Source: UBA8296 sp031581145
Lineage (GTDB): Bacteria > Bacteroidota > Rhodothermia > Balneolales > Balneolaceae
DNA: 64,000 bases
NCBI GenBank assembly: GCA_031581145.1
Contig: JAVLBP010000007.1
Span: 15,228-79,227 of the forward strand
Reading direction: 5' to 3'
The notes under the pieces were generated by a model. The model did not search any database. It was not told the origin of the DNA and saw nothing but the letters and a program-made list of their open reading frames with translations. Shown here piece by piece: positions 1 through 6,654 of this stretch (position 1 is its first letter; each line of letters opens with the position of its first letter). Made by a program: the position numbers and the translations under genes.

Positions 1-1
1 G

Positions 2-679
2 GTTTTTTGGGGAACCCCAAAGGTACGAATTTTTATTCCACTTACCCTTTTTTGGGTGCTTCTTGGAGGACTTACAGGATGTACAACTCTGCGTGGAGGA
101 CTCCTTACAGAGGCAGATCTACCAGTCTCTTCAAGTAGCGGCCTTGAAAACATCTCCTTTGAGTCGATTCAGCAAATGAATCAAAGAGCCAAGAAGCTGA
201 TCTTTGAAGGGTCTATCTTTGTGAGTACACCAAATGGAACAGATCGGAGCCGCGTAAACGTGAGATTAACTGAGCAAACATCCTTATTTGAGATACAAGG
301 ACGGATGGGAGTCGGCAAAATGGATCTCCAATGTGGAAGCCAAACAAATTTATCGATTGATCCTCCTCAAGAATTAAGCTCCGAGGAAGAGAGTATCCTT
401 GATGTTCTTTGCCAGTCCATCTATCCTTTGACTACACTGTCAAGCCAGTATGAGTGGTCTTTGGTGGAACATGATCAGCCCGAATTTTGGGGGGCCAAAA
501 CACAAACAAATGTAGACGGTGAGCCATTCAGGTGGACATTAGAGCGCTTCAACCAAACAGATGGACTCGTTTTACCCCAAAAACTAACGTTACAACATAC
601 TTCAGAGCCTTTTCGAGTGCGGATACTTTTAAAGGTTATCAAAGTAGAATCGACGGCAACAAAATTAGAGACCGAATGA
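2..679 (+). CDS. DUF4292-like lipoprotein, 5' end outside the window
   Basis: The reading frame is open from base 2 with no stop, so the gene is very probably cut by the window edge. The first in-frame start, a GTG at 56, would leave only eight residues before the lipobox. Translated from base 2, the N-terminus has Lys and Arg followed by a hydrophobic stretch and the lipobox L-T-G-C, a type II signal peptide. The mature part (about 200 residues) resembles DUF4292 proteins, which have a LolB/LppX-like fold and probably bind a lipid or acyl chain at an envelope membrane. The family assignment rests on overall pattern and on the neighbour: in this group DUF4292 genes commonly precede an EnvC-type gene. 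The stop overlaps the next start (ATGA), so the two are translationally coupled. Confidence 0.65.
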   Translation, partial: VFWGTPKVRIFIPLTLFWVLLGGLTGCTTLRGGLLTEADLPVSSSSGLENISFESIQQMNQRAKKLIFEGSIFVSTPNGTDRSRVNVRLTEQTSLFEIQGRMGVGKMDLQCGSQTNLSIDPPQELSSEEESILDVLCQSIYPLTTLSSQYEWSLVEHDQPEFWGAKTQTNVDGEPFRWTLERFNQTDGLVLPQKLTLQHTSEPFRVRILLKVIKVESTATKLETE

Positions 680-2061
680 GCAGAAGATTCAAAGCAATGT
701 ATTTGAACTTGTTTCTACTCGTGAATCTTTGGTGCGTTGTTGGAATGGGCAATGCCTTTGGTCAAAGTGTCTATCTAGAAAGAAAAGCTCTATTGGAGGG
801 GCAGCAGCGTGAAACCCGAAATACCATCGATCAAATTGCTGTGCAGCTTCAGCGTAGTAAGTCGCTACTGGATGTCACCTTAAAAGAAGTTGATCAACAG
901 TATCGTCTCGCAACACAATTAAATAGGCAGATTCAGCTGCAAGAGGAAAAAATCCGTGCAATTGAGCAAGAGATCTCCCAATCCAATCAAAAAATTAAAC
1001 TCATTGAGAATGATATCGCACAACTCGAAAGAGATATTGCTGGAGCAATAAACAGTTACAAAGAGACTCTGACCTATGTGTACAAATTCGGAAAAATGAA
1101 TACCCTGTCGGTAATTCTGACGGCACCCTCTCTTAACACCATGCTAAACCGATCGATTTATCTACGCCGATTTGAAGCCTTTCGAGAGGCTCAAGTTGAA
1201 CAAATCCGCATGAATCAAGCTAGCCTACAGACCCGCACGGAAGAATTGCGTGAAGAGAACCTGCTCAATGAGCGCCTAAAAGAGGAGCTCTCCCAAGAGA
1301 GTAGCAGCCTGGTCGACCGTAAAGAGCGTCTTGATCGTAGAATTACACAATTACAGCGTGATAAGGGGAATTTGGAACGACAAATTGGCTCTTATCAAAA
1401 CGAGCAAGAGGAGCTTGAGGACGCATTGGATTCGTTTTCAGCGCAAGCAGATGCTCTTCGAGAAGCCGAGCTTGAACGGCGTCGAAGACTGCAAGAAGCC
1501 CAAAAGATCGCCCAAGGGGCCTTGGAGGGATTAAACAGTACACCGTCGCCTGAAAACCCTGGTGCAGTGGCTCCTGGAGCAGTGGAATCTGGCCCTTCAG
1601 CACGCGCAACCTTTGCTGAGGAAGACGATAGTGAAGCTCTTTTAGTTAATTTTGAAGATCAATTTCAAGACCAAAAAGGGTCCTTGCCATGGCCTGTGAA
1701 GCAAGGGGTGGTAACCAAAAAATTTGGCGTCCAAGTGCACCCTGTTTTCGGTACGAGAGTGAATTCGTTGGGCGTCGAAATATCGACAGCAGGTGGTGCA
1801 GATGTCACAGCCGTGAGCGATGGGATTGTGGTGGCCATCCAGCCTATTCAAGGGTATGGGGATGTGGTCATCCTGAACCACGGTCGATACAAAACAGCGT
1901 ATGGTAACTTGAGTGACTTATCGGTTCGTCGAAATCAAGTCCTTTCCGCTGGGGAAAAAGTGGGTGCATCTGGAACCGCATCTTCGTCTCGTGGCGAGGT
2001 TGTCTTTTTTGTGGTTCGCGATGGAACCGAAAATGTCAACCCTGAAAACTGGCTAGACTGA
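676..2061 (+). CDS. envC: EnvC-type murein hydrolase activator with degenerate LytM (M23) domain
   Basis: The 461-residue protein starts at the ATG overlapping the previous stop. A longer frame back to 532 would lie inside the upstream gene. A signal peptide (residues 1-31, ending near GNAFGQ) is followed by a long coiled coil rich in Glu, Gln and Arg (about 35-290), a Pro/Ser linker, and a C-terminal LytM domain (about 337-461). The zinc ligands of active M23 peptidases are missing. The H-x-G-x-D site reads S-L-G-V-E, the tyrosine-x-histidine site reads Y-G-N, and the final H-L-H-F site reads V-V-F-F. This is the pattern of EnvC/NlpD, which activate cell-separation amidases rather than cut peptidoglycan themselves. 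It is probably periplasmic and tied to septal peptidoglycan splitting. Confidence 0.85.
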   Translation: MSRRFKAMYLNLFLLVNLWCVVGMGNAFGQSVYLERKALLEGQQRETRNTIDQIAVQLQRSKSLLDVTLKEVDQQYRLATQLNRQIQLQEEKIRAIEQEISQSNQKIKLIENDIAQLERDIAGAINSYKETLTYVYKFGKMNTLSVILTAPSLNTMLNRSIYLRRFEAFREAQVEQIRMNQASLQTRTEELREENLLNERLKEELSQESSSLVDRKERLDRRITQLQRDKGNLERQIGSYQNEQEELEDALDSFSAQADALREAELERRRRLQEAQKIAQGALEGLNSTPSPENPGAVAPGAVESGPSARATFAEEDDSEALLVNFEDQFQDQKGSLPWPVKQGVVTKKFGVQVHPVFGTRVNSLGVEISTAGGADVTAVSDGIVVAIQPIQGYGDVVILNHGRYKTAYGNLSDLSVRRNQVLSAGEKVGASGTASSSRGEVVFFVVRDGTENVNPENWLD

Positions 2062-2444
2062 TGGACCGCTTTTTTGCATATATCACCTTTACGATCGTCC
2101 TGTCTAGCATATTATCGCTTTTACTGCACCCTCTAACCCCCTATGTCTTAATGTTATGGGCACCCATGGGGGGTGTTGTGGCGGCTGGATTTTTGGCTCA
2201 TGGTTTTGTCGTCTATCGCCTTATTCGGAGGTATTTGCGACGTCCAACCCCATTTAATCATGCTCAGTGGGCCCTTTCTGCCATCTTTATGGTGGCACCC
2301 GCAGCTTGGTGGACCCTAACCCTCGATTTCACCTTCTGGTCTACAGCATTTTACTGCGTTTTTGCACTTCTGGGTGTCCTTTTGGGAACCCGACTTGCTA
2401 TGCGGTCTCAGGTTGAGCCTCAATCACCACCGACCGTTTCGTAA
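2061..2444 (+). CDS. small membrane protein of unknown function
   Basis: The 127-residue protein is mostly hydrophobic, with three or four membrane segments (about 8-28, 32-55, 70-90 and 92-115) and a basic loop R-L-I-R-R-Y-L-R-R after the second. The start ATG shares one base with the envC stop (TGATG), so it sits in the same operon and is probably translated by re-initiation. I do not recognise a family. Its 3' end overlaps the convergent ppx gene by 47 bases, so the tails of both genes are coded on both strands. Confidence 0.7.
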   Translation: MDRFFAYITFTIVLSSILSLLLHPLTPYVLMLWAPMGGVVAAGFLAHGFVVYRLIRRYLRRPTPFNHAQWALSAIFMVAPAAWWTLTLDFTFWSTAFYCVFALLGVLLGTRLAMRSQVEPQSPPTVS

Positions 2445-4038
2445 CTTTTTCCAACAAAAACGATTTTCTTTTGGCTCCCCAGAGCTCTAATTCGGGATCT
2501 GAGGTCGTTTGAACGGATATATTGATGTCGTTTTTGGTTACCTCCACATCCATATCCACGACATTTTGATAATGGCTACGATCTAAGCCATCGGCAACAC
2601 GTAAGATCGCAGCGAGTTTTTGGATTCGTTTCTTGAGGTTCTTGTCAAGCTCTGCATAGAGTTCATGTCTCTTTTTGGGTGTTGAACGTCGATGATATCG
2701 AGCAACATGCGCCATAATCTGGATTTCTGCTTCCGAAAACCCGCGTAAATCAGCATTCATGATGAGATACAGTGCATGAATATGGTGTTTACGATGTGAG
2801 ATGTGGTAGCCAATATCATGCAGAATGGCGGCATACTCGAGTAGCTCTCGCTCGGTATCGTCTAGCTTTAGGACCTCTTGCAACGCATCAAACAACTCTA
2901 GCGCTAGATTACACACCTGAACGGAGTGGGATTCATGCCAATTACATTTAATGGCAAGCTCCATGACGCTATCACGTCTAGGGTCCTCTGTGACGGGCGA
3001 TGTGGCAAGTTTTGGATACATTTTTTGGATGTATCGAATCAAAATCCCCTCTCGGAGTGCTTGCGTGGAGATTTTAACCCGTTCTACATTAAACATCCGC
3101 ATGATAGAATGGACCAAAATCATACCTGGCAAGATGAGTTCTGAGCGCTTCTCTTCCAATCCTGCGACCTTCAGACGCTTTTTTTTGGGCAAAAAGAGAA
3201 ACTCATCAAAAAGCGATTTAAACTCTGACCAGCTAAATTCAAATTCATTGGCAATGATCCCACCGTGGCCATTGGGTCGTCTTGCGTCTATCATGGCCGC
3301 TATCGTTTGATAAGTCCCGCTAGAGCCAATCATCAGACCGCTAGGAAGTCGTCCAATTTGTTGCTGCATGGGGTCAAGCGACTTTTCGATATACCGCTGA
3401 ATACTTTCCACTTCCGCCGGTGTAATGGGGTCATGCTCCAAAAACATGGATGCCAGACGGGCGACACCTATTTTTTTACTAGTCAAATAGGACGTGGTGT
3501 CCTGTGTACCTACAATAAACTCAACGCTACCCCCACCAATATCAGCCATGAGGACAGGTGTGGAGCCAATCGCTACCCCATGCTGAACCCCATAAGCAAT
3601 TAATTCAGCCTCCATGAGTCCAGAGATAGCATTAATCTTTATGCCAACGTCATCAATCACCCGCTGAATAAATTCTCCGCCATTGGTTGCCTCCCTTACC
3701 GCACTTGTTGCGTAGGCAATGATGGCCTCAGATTGGCGCCCCTCACTGAGATTATAAAATTTGCGAAGCGCGGCAACGCCGCGATCCATGGCACCTGGGG
3801 TAAGGTCTTTACCTACCCCTTGTTCGGCCATTATGACCATCTCTTTAAGCGCGTCGACGATTTCGTAGTGACCATCATCAAACAAATCTGCGATGATGGC
3901 ATGAAACGAGTTGGTTCCCAGGTCGATCGCGGTAATGCGCTTGAGCCGTTTGGATGAACCATTTGATGCTGGCGTAACGTGTGCAGGTGAAGAGTGTGTG
4001 GCTTGCACGGCGGATGTGTTAAACAAAACATTAAACAA
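2398..4038 (-). CDS. ppx: Ppx/GppA phosphatase fused to an HD domain
   Basis: The 546-residue protein has the actin-like Ppx/GppA fold (about 34-330), with phosphate-binding motifs D-L-G-T-N-S near residue 39 and D-I-G-G-G-S near 165. It is followed by an HD-type domain with the pair H-D in I-L-H-D-I-G-Y-H near residue 405. Known relatives hydrolyse inorganic polyphosphate or pppGpp, and the HD half is standard in long exopolyphosphatases. The ATG at 4038 starts four bases after the 3' end of the SRP RNA gene and has no Shine-Dalgarno sequence. A GTG at 4008 is an alternative, and homology only begins near residue 30. It is probably co-transcribed with tRNA-Ala and ffs upstream. The product acts in the cytoplasm, in stringent or phosphate metabolism. 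Confidence 0.9.
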   Translation of the reverse strand: MFNVLFNTSAVQATHSSPAHVTPASNGSSKRLKRITAIDLGTNSFHAIIADLFDDGHYEIVDALKEMVIMAEQGVGKDLTPGAMDRGVAALRKFYNLSEGRQSEAIIAYATSAVREATNGGEFIQRVIDDVGIKINAISGLMEAELIAYGVQHGVAIGSTPVLMADIGGGSVEFIVGTQDTTSYLTSKKIGVARLASMFLEHDPITPAEVESIQRYIEKSLDPMQQQIGRLPSGLMIGSSGTYQTIAAMIDARRPNGHGGIIANEFEFSWSEFKSLFDEFLFLPKKKRLKVAGLEEKRSELILPGMILVHSIMRMFNVERVKISTQALREGILIRYIQKMYPKLATSPVTEDPRRDSVMELAIKCNWHESHSVQVCNLALELFDALQEVLKLDDTERELLEYAAILHDIGYHISHRKHHIHALYLIMNADLRGFSEAEIQIMAHVARYHRRSTPKKRHELYAELDKNLKKRIQKLAAILRVADGLDRSHYQNVVDMDVEVTKNDINISVQTTSDPELELWGAKRKSFLLEKVTKRSVVIEAQPETA

Positions 4039-4041
4039 AAA

Positions 4042-4141
4042 GGGGCAAGCACTTCATATCACGCCGCTACGACCTCCTACCGCTGCTGTCTTCCGACCCT
4101 GACGGACTTCAGAGGGAGCTGGCTGTATGAAACTTGCCCCC
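4042..4141 (-). ncRNA. ffs: bacterial small signal recognition particle RNA (4.5S type)
   Basis: About 100 nt on the minus strand folds as one long hairpin. The ends GGGGCAAG (4140-4133) and CTTGCCCC (4049-4042) pair perfectly over 8 bp and are followed by TTTTTG. The apical domain (4103-4082) reads GUCAGG-GUC-GGAA-GAC-AGCAGC, which is the universally conserved Ffh-binding loop with a GGAA tetraloop. Inner arms UUCAUA and UAUGAA also pair. The RNA binds Ffh and FtsY to target membrane proteins. It lies 14 nt downstream of tRNA-Ala and just before ppx, suggesting one processed transcript. Exact ends are inferred from pairing. Confidence 0.93.
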
Positions 4142-4155
4142 GATTCTTCACTGTG

Positions 4156-4229
4156 TGGAGCTATGGGGATTCGAACCCCAGACCTTCGCGCTGCCAGCGC
4201 GACGCTCTAGCCAGCTGAGCTATAGCCCC
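4156..4229 (-). tRNA. tRNA-Ala (anticodon GGC)
   Basis: The cloverleaf is read on the minus strand. The acceptor arm GGGGCTA pairs with TAGCTCC and includes the G3-U70 wobble that identifies alanine tRNAs. Anticodon stem TCGCG/CGCGA encloses loop CTGGCAG, giving anticodon GGC. The T arm contains GGTTCGAATCC. The discriminator is A, and CCA is not encoded. It lies 14 nt upstream of ffs on the same strand. Confidence 0.97.
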
Positions 4230-4290
4230 AAGCGAATACCAAAGATACAATCTTTCCATTGAAAAGGTAGACTATTCACCTATCTAAACA

Positions 4291-4322
4291 TTTGTTCCGT
4301 CACTATCAGTTACGTAAATTCC
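4291..4322 (+). promoter_or_regulatory. candidate Bacteroidetes-type promoter for the OmpA gene
   Basis: TTTG at 4291-4294 is followed after 20 nt by TAAATTCC at 4315-4322, a loose match to the TTTG / TAnnTTTG pattern of this group. It lies 45 bases before the ATG at 4367. The match at the -7 element is imperfect, so this is a suggestion only. Confidence 0.25.
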
Positions 4323-4366
4323 TTATGCTGTAAAGTGTATTTAAAACTAACTATAGACGTACGTCC

Positions 4367-5245
4367 ATGAAAACGACAAAACTCTTTCCAAAATTTCTCA
4401 CTCTCGTGGCGCTAGCTGTGGTTCTGTCTAGTTGTGCTTCCAACAAAGTAGATCCAGCGACCATTGATACCGATGGAGATGGTCTTACAGATATGAACGA
4501 GACCGATATCCACAATACCGATCCACTCAATCCAGATACAGATGATGATGGTCTGACAGACGGTCAAGAAGTGAATGAATTTAATACCGATCCCTTAAGT
4601 GCTGACACTGATGAAGATGGTCTATCTGATGGAGAGGAGGTAAACTCTTTCAACACAGACCCACTTGCAGCTGATAGTGATGGTGATGGCCTAAGTGATG
4701 GAGCCGAGGTGAACGATCATAACACCGATCCACTAAATGCTGACAGTGATAATGATGGGCTTTCTGATGGAGAGGAAGTCACACAGTACAATACAGATCC
4801 ATTGAGTCCTGACACGGATGGTGACGAATATGGCGATGCCGATGAGATTGCCAATGGTACAGACCCAAATGATGCATCGGATCCTGGTCGTGTACGTGAG
4901 ATGGCTACCATTACATTCGGGTTTGACCGTTCTGACATTACAGACAATGCAGCTCAGGACCTTGCAAACAACGTAGAAAAACTACTTGCAGCCCCTGCAG
5001 TGGATGTGCAGATAGACGCCTACACGGATCATGTTGGTGGCGATCAATACAACCTCCGCCTTTCCCTTCGTCGAGCGAATGCCGTCGTTGATTTTTACAG
5101 AAACAATGGTGTTAGTGAGGATCGCATTGAGTCACGTGGCCTTGGTAAAGCTCCCGTACCATGTATGGAGTCTGAAATGGACGCAGACACCCCAGGTTGT
5201 GAGAAAAACCGTCGCGCAGAATCAGCACCAATCCATCCGTTTTAA
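4367..5245 (+). CDS. OmpA-family lipoprotein with thrombospondin type-3-like repeats
   Basis: The 292-residue protein has a signal peptide ending in lipobox L-S-S-C (Cys23 is the lipidation site). Residues 34-170 are six copies of a 23-residue Asp-rich unit of the pattern D-T-D-x-D-G-L-x-D-G-x-E-V, as in thrombospondin type 3 repeats, which bind calcium. Residues 175-292 are an OmpA C-terminal domain with the conserved N-x-x-L-S-x-x-R-A region and a final N-R-R-A-E. The family binds diaminopimelate of peptidoglycan, so the likely role is anchoring the outer membrane to the wall through a calcium-stabilised stalk. It is the first gene of a rightward group, but a probable terminator follows it. 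Confidence 0.9.
   Translation: MKTTKLFPKFLTLVALAVVLSSCASNKVDPATIDTDGDGLTDMNETDIHNTDPLNPDTDDDGLTDGQEVNEFNTDPLSADTDEDGLSDGEEVNSFNTDPLAADSDGDGLSDGAEVNDHNTDPLNADSDNDGLSDGEEVTQYNTDPLSPDTDGDEYGDADEIANGTDPNDASDPGRVREMATITFGFDRSDITDNAAQDLANNVEKLLAAPAVDVQIDAYTDHVGGDQYNLRLSLRRANAVVDFYRNNGVSEDRIESRGLGKAPVPCMESEMDADTPGCEKNRRAESAPIHPF
4466..4874 (+). repeat. 69-bp coding tandem repeat (six units) in the OmpA lipoprotein
   Basis: Five full 69-bp units and a degenerate sixth encode the 23-residue Asp-rich repeats. Units differ at many third positions, so the array is old rather than freshly expanded. The spacer residues (for example V-N-E-F, V-N-S-F, V-N-D-H, V-T-Q-Y) vary while the Asp, Gly and N-T-D-P-L positions stay fixed. 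Confidence 0.9.
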
Positions 5246-5272
5246 GCTATCGTCTGAATTACCGAACTTGAC

Positions 5273-5304
5273 AAGAGGCGGGTCATTGACTACGCCTCTT
5301 TTCA
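5273..5304 (+). terminator. probable intrinsic terminator after the OmpA gene
   Basis: AAGAGGCG (5273-5280) pairs with CGCCTCTT (5293-5300) around a 12-nt loop, followed by a short T-rich run. It sits 28 bases after the OmpA stop. The T tract is short, so read-through into the SPOR gene is likely. Confidence 0.6.
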
Positions 5305-5325
5305 TATAAATTCAAGGTGACATCC

Positions 5326-5829
5326 ATGAAGCTATCGATATTAATTCCCTCATCACTTCTTGTTTTAGGTATCCTAACTCAATGCACTCAACCTGGCGAT
5401 GATGCTGAATCTTTAGCTGAACCCACCCCTGAGCAACAAGCCGCTGCAGAGCAAGCACGTCAAGACTCTCTTCAGGAAGTAGCCAGAGCCGAGGAAGCAG
5501 CTCGCCAAGAAGCACTTCGTCAACAAGCCGAAGCTGAGCGCACGACCCTCAACTACGATGACGAAGGGATGTTTGTGGTACAACTATCAGCATGGAGGTC
5601 TGCCGACAAAGCAGAAACGATGAAGTCATACTGGGTTGATCAAGGCTTCGAAAACTCAAGTGTGGTTGAAGTGGGTGATCCATCCACAGGTGAAATTTGG
5701 TATCGTGTTCGCATAGGAACGTTTGCAAATGAGCAAGATGCCTCCAAAGCGGTAACGTTGCTCATGGATGATCACAGTACCGAGGGGTGGGCATATCACC
5801 TAGATGACGCTGAGACGATTGATTGGTAA
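5326..5829 (+). CDS. SPOR-domain lipoprotein
   Basis: The 167-residue protein starts at ATG 5326. A GTG nine bases earlier is possible, but AAGG at 5313-5316 fits the ATG. The signal peptide ends in L-T-Q-C, making it a lipoprotein. Next comes a helical Ala/Glu/Gln/Arg-rich stretch (about 35-75), then a SPOR domain (about 82-165) beginning F-V-V-Q-L-S-A-W and containing W-Y-R-V-R-I-G-T-F. SPOR domains bind denuded glycan strands at division sites. It is therefore probably a septal or envelope protein. It lies six bases upstream of the STAS gene, making it part of the partner-switching transcript. Confidence 0.85.
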   Translation: MKLSILIPSSLLVLGILTQCTQPGDDAESLAEPTPEQQAAAEQARQDSLQEVARAEEAARQEALRQQAEAERTTLNYDDEGMFVVQLSAWRSADKAETMKSYWVDQGFENSSVVEVGDPSTGEIWYRVRIGTFANEQDASKAVTLLMDDHSTEGWAYHLDDAETIDW

Positions 5830-5835
5830 AAAATC

Positions 5836-6195
5836 ATGTCTCAGGACAGCTTTCAAATCCACTCGCAGACAAAGGATGAGTTTACCATTTTAAAGCTCCA
5901 AGGAGAGCTTGACGCCCAAACGGCTGTGGTATTGGAAGATGAATTTGAAAAGCTACTAAGCAAACAAAGATACCAAGTCATAACCAATGGGCAGGCGCTT
6001 CAGTACATCGCCAGTGCCGGGCTTGGTGTTTATATGGCTTACATCGAACGTTTTCGTGAAAATGGGGGTGATATCAAAGTGACCCACCTATCGGAGCGTG
6101 TTCAACATGTATTTGATTTGCTAGGGTTACCTAAGTTAGTCGATGTAGTAGATACGGATGACGACGCAATGCTACGATTTCAGTCCACTTCATGA
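5836..6195 (+). CDS. STAS-domain anti-sigma factor antagonist (RsbV/SpoIIAA type)
   Basis: The 119-residue protein is a single STAS domain. The phosphorylated serine of the family corresponds to Ser60 in Y-I-A-S-A-G-L-G. The aspartate usually found about nine residues earlier at the end of the preceding strand is Asn51 here. It should be phosphorylated by the kinase encoded next and dephosphorylated by the PP2C phosphatase two genes downstream. The unphosphorylated form sequesters the kinase. The stop is followed immediately by the next ATG with no spacer, which points to tight co-translation. The final target is not visible in the window. Confidence 0.88.
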   Translation: MSQDSFQIHSQTKDEFTILKLQGELDAQTAVVLEDEFEKLLSKQRYQVITNGQALQYIASAGLGVYMAYIERFRENGGDIKVTHLSERVQHVFDLLGLPKLVDVVDTDDDAMLRFQSTS

Positions 6196-6642
6196 ATGAC
6201 AGCACTTCAACACCATCTAGAGACTTCCTTTCCTGCAACCCGAGCCTATTGTAGCGAGGTGCGTGCACTTCTTGAGTCAAACCTTGCAACTTTAGCACTT
6301 CCACCTTCCAAAGATCTTCTTCACAACATCATCCTTGCCACGGATGAACTTTTTACCAACACAGTCAAACATGCCTACCAGGAGGATGCAACAAAGGTCG
6401 TTGCCCTAGAGATTCGTGTTACAGCGACCCAAATTGCGATTGAGATTCGGCATAAAGGCACCCCTTTTGATCCGTCGTCGTACACACCTTTTGACCCGGA
6501 AGCGACCTTAGAACAAAGAAGAACCGGTGGCATGGGTGTCTTTATCATGGAGCATCTTGCAGATCACGTAGCTTTCGACTCTACTGACGCCGGCGAACAC
6601 CGAGCCATTCTCCAATTTAATCGGCTTAATACCTCAAATTAA
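6196..6642 (+). CDS. RsbW-like serine kinase / anti-sigma factor
   Basis: The 148-residue protein is a lone GHKL ATPase domain. The N box reads D-E-L-F-T-N-T-V-K-H-A-Y, with the metal-binding Asn and the His-Ala-Tyr typical of RsbW/SpoIIAB. The G box reads R-T-G-G-M-G-V-F-I-M. It starts directly after the STAS stop and ends 12 bases before the phosphatase. Family members phosphorylate the STAS partner and bind a sigma factor or another output protein. No sigma factor gene lies nearby, so the output is unknown. Confidence 0.88.
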   Translation: MTALQHHLETSFPATRAYCSEVRALLESNLATLALPPSKDLLHNIILATDELFTNTVKHAYQEDATKVVALEIRVTATQIAIEIRHKGTPFDPSSYTPFDPEATLEQRRTGGMGVFIMEHLADHVAFDSTDAGEHRAILQFNRLNTSN

Positions 6643-6654
6643 TCGGTTTCAGAG

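Noticed and set aside
2398..2444. Frameshift at the overlapping ends of the small membrane protein and ppx
   Set aside because: Both frames stay open and typical; a 47-base convergent overlap is enough to explain it.
3994..4218. Plus-strand frame ending G-D-S-N-P-R-P-S
   Set aside because: It is the antisense of tRNA-Ala and ffs, another classic tRNA-derived false protein.
4466..4874. Possible CRISPR or minisatellite
   Set aside because: The 69-bp periodicity is protein-coding, with conserved Asp/Gly residues and no spacer-repeat structure.
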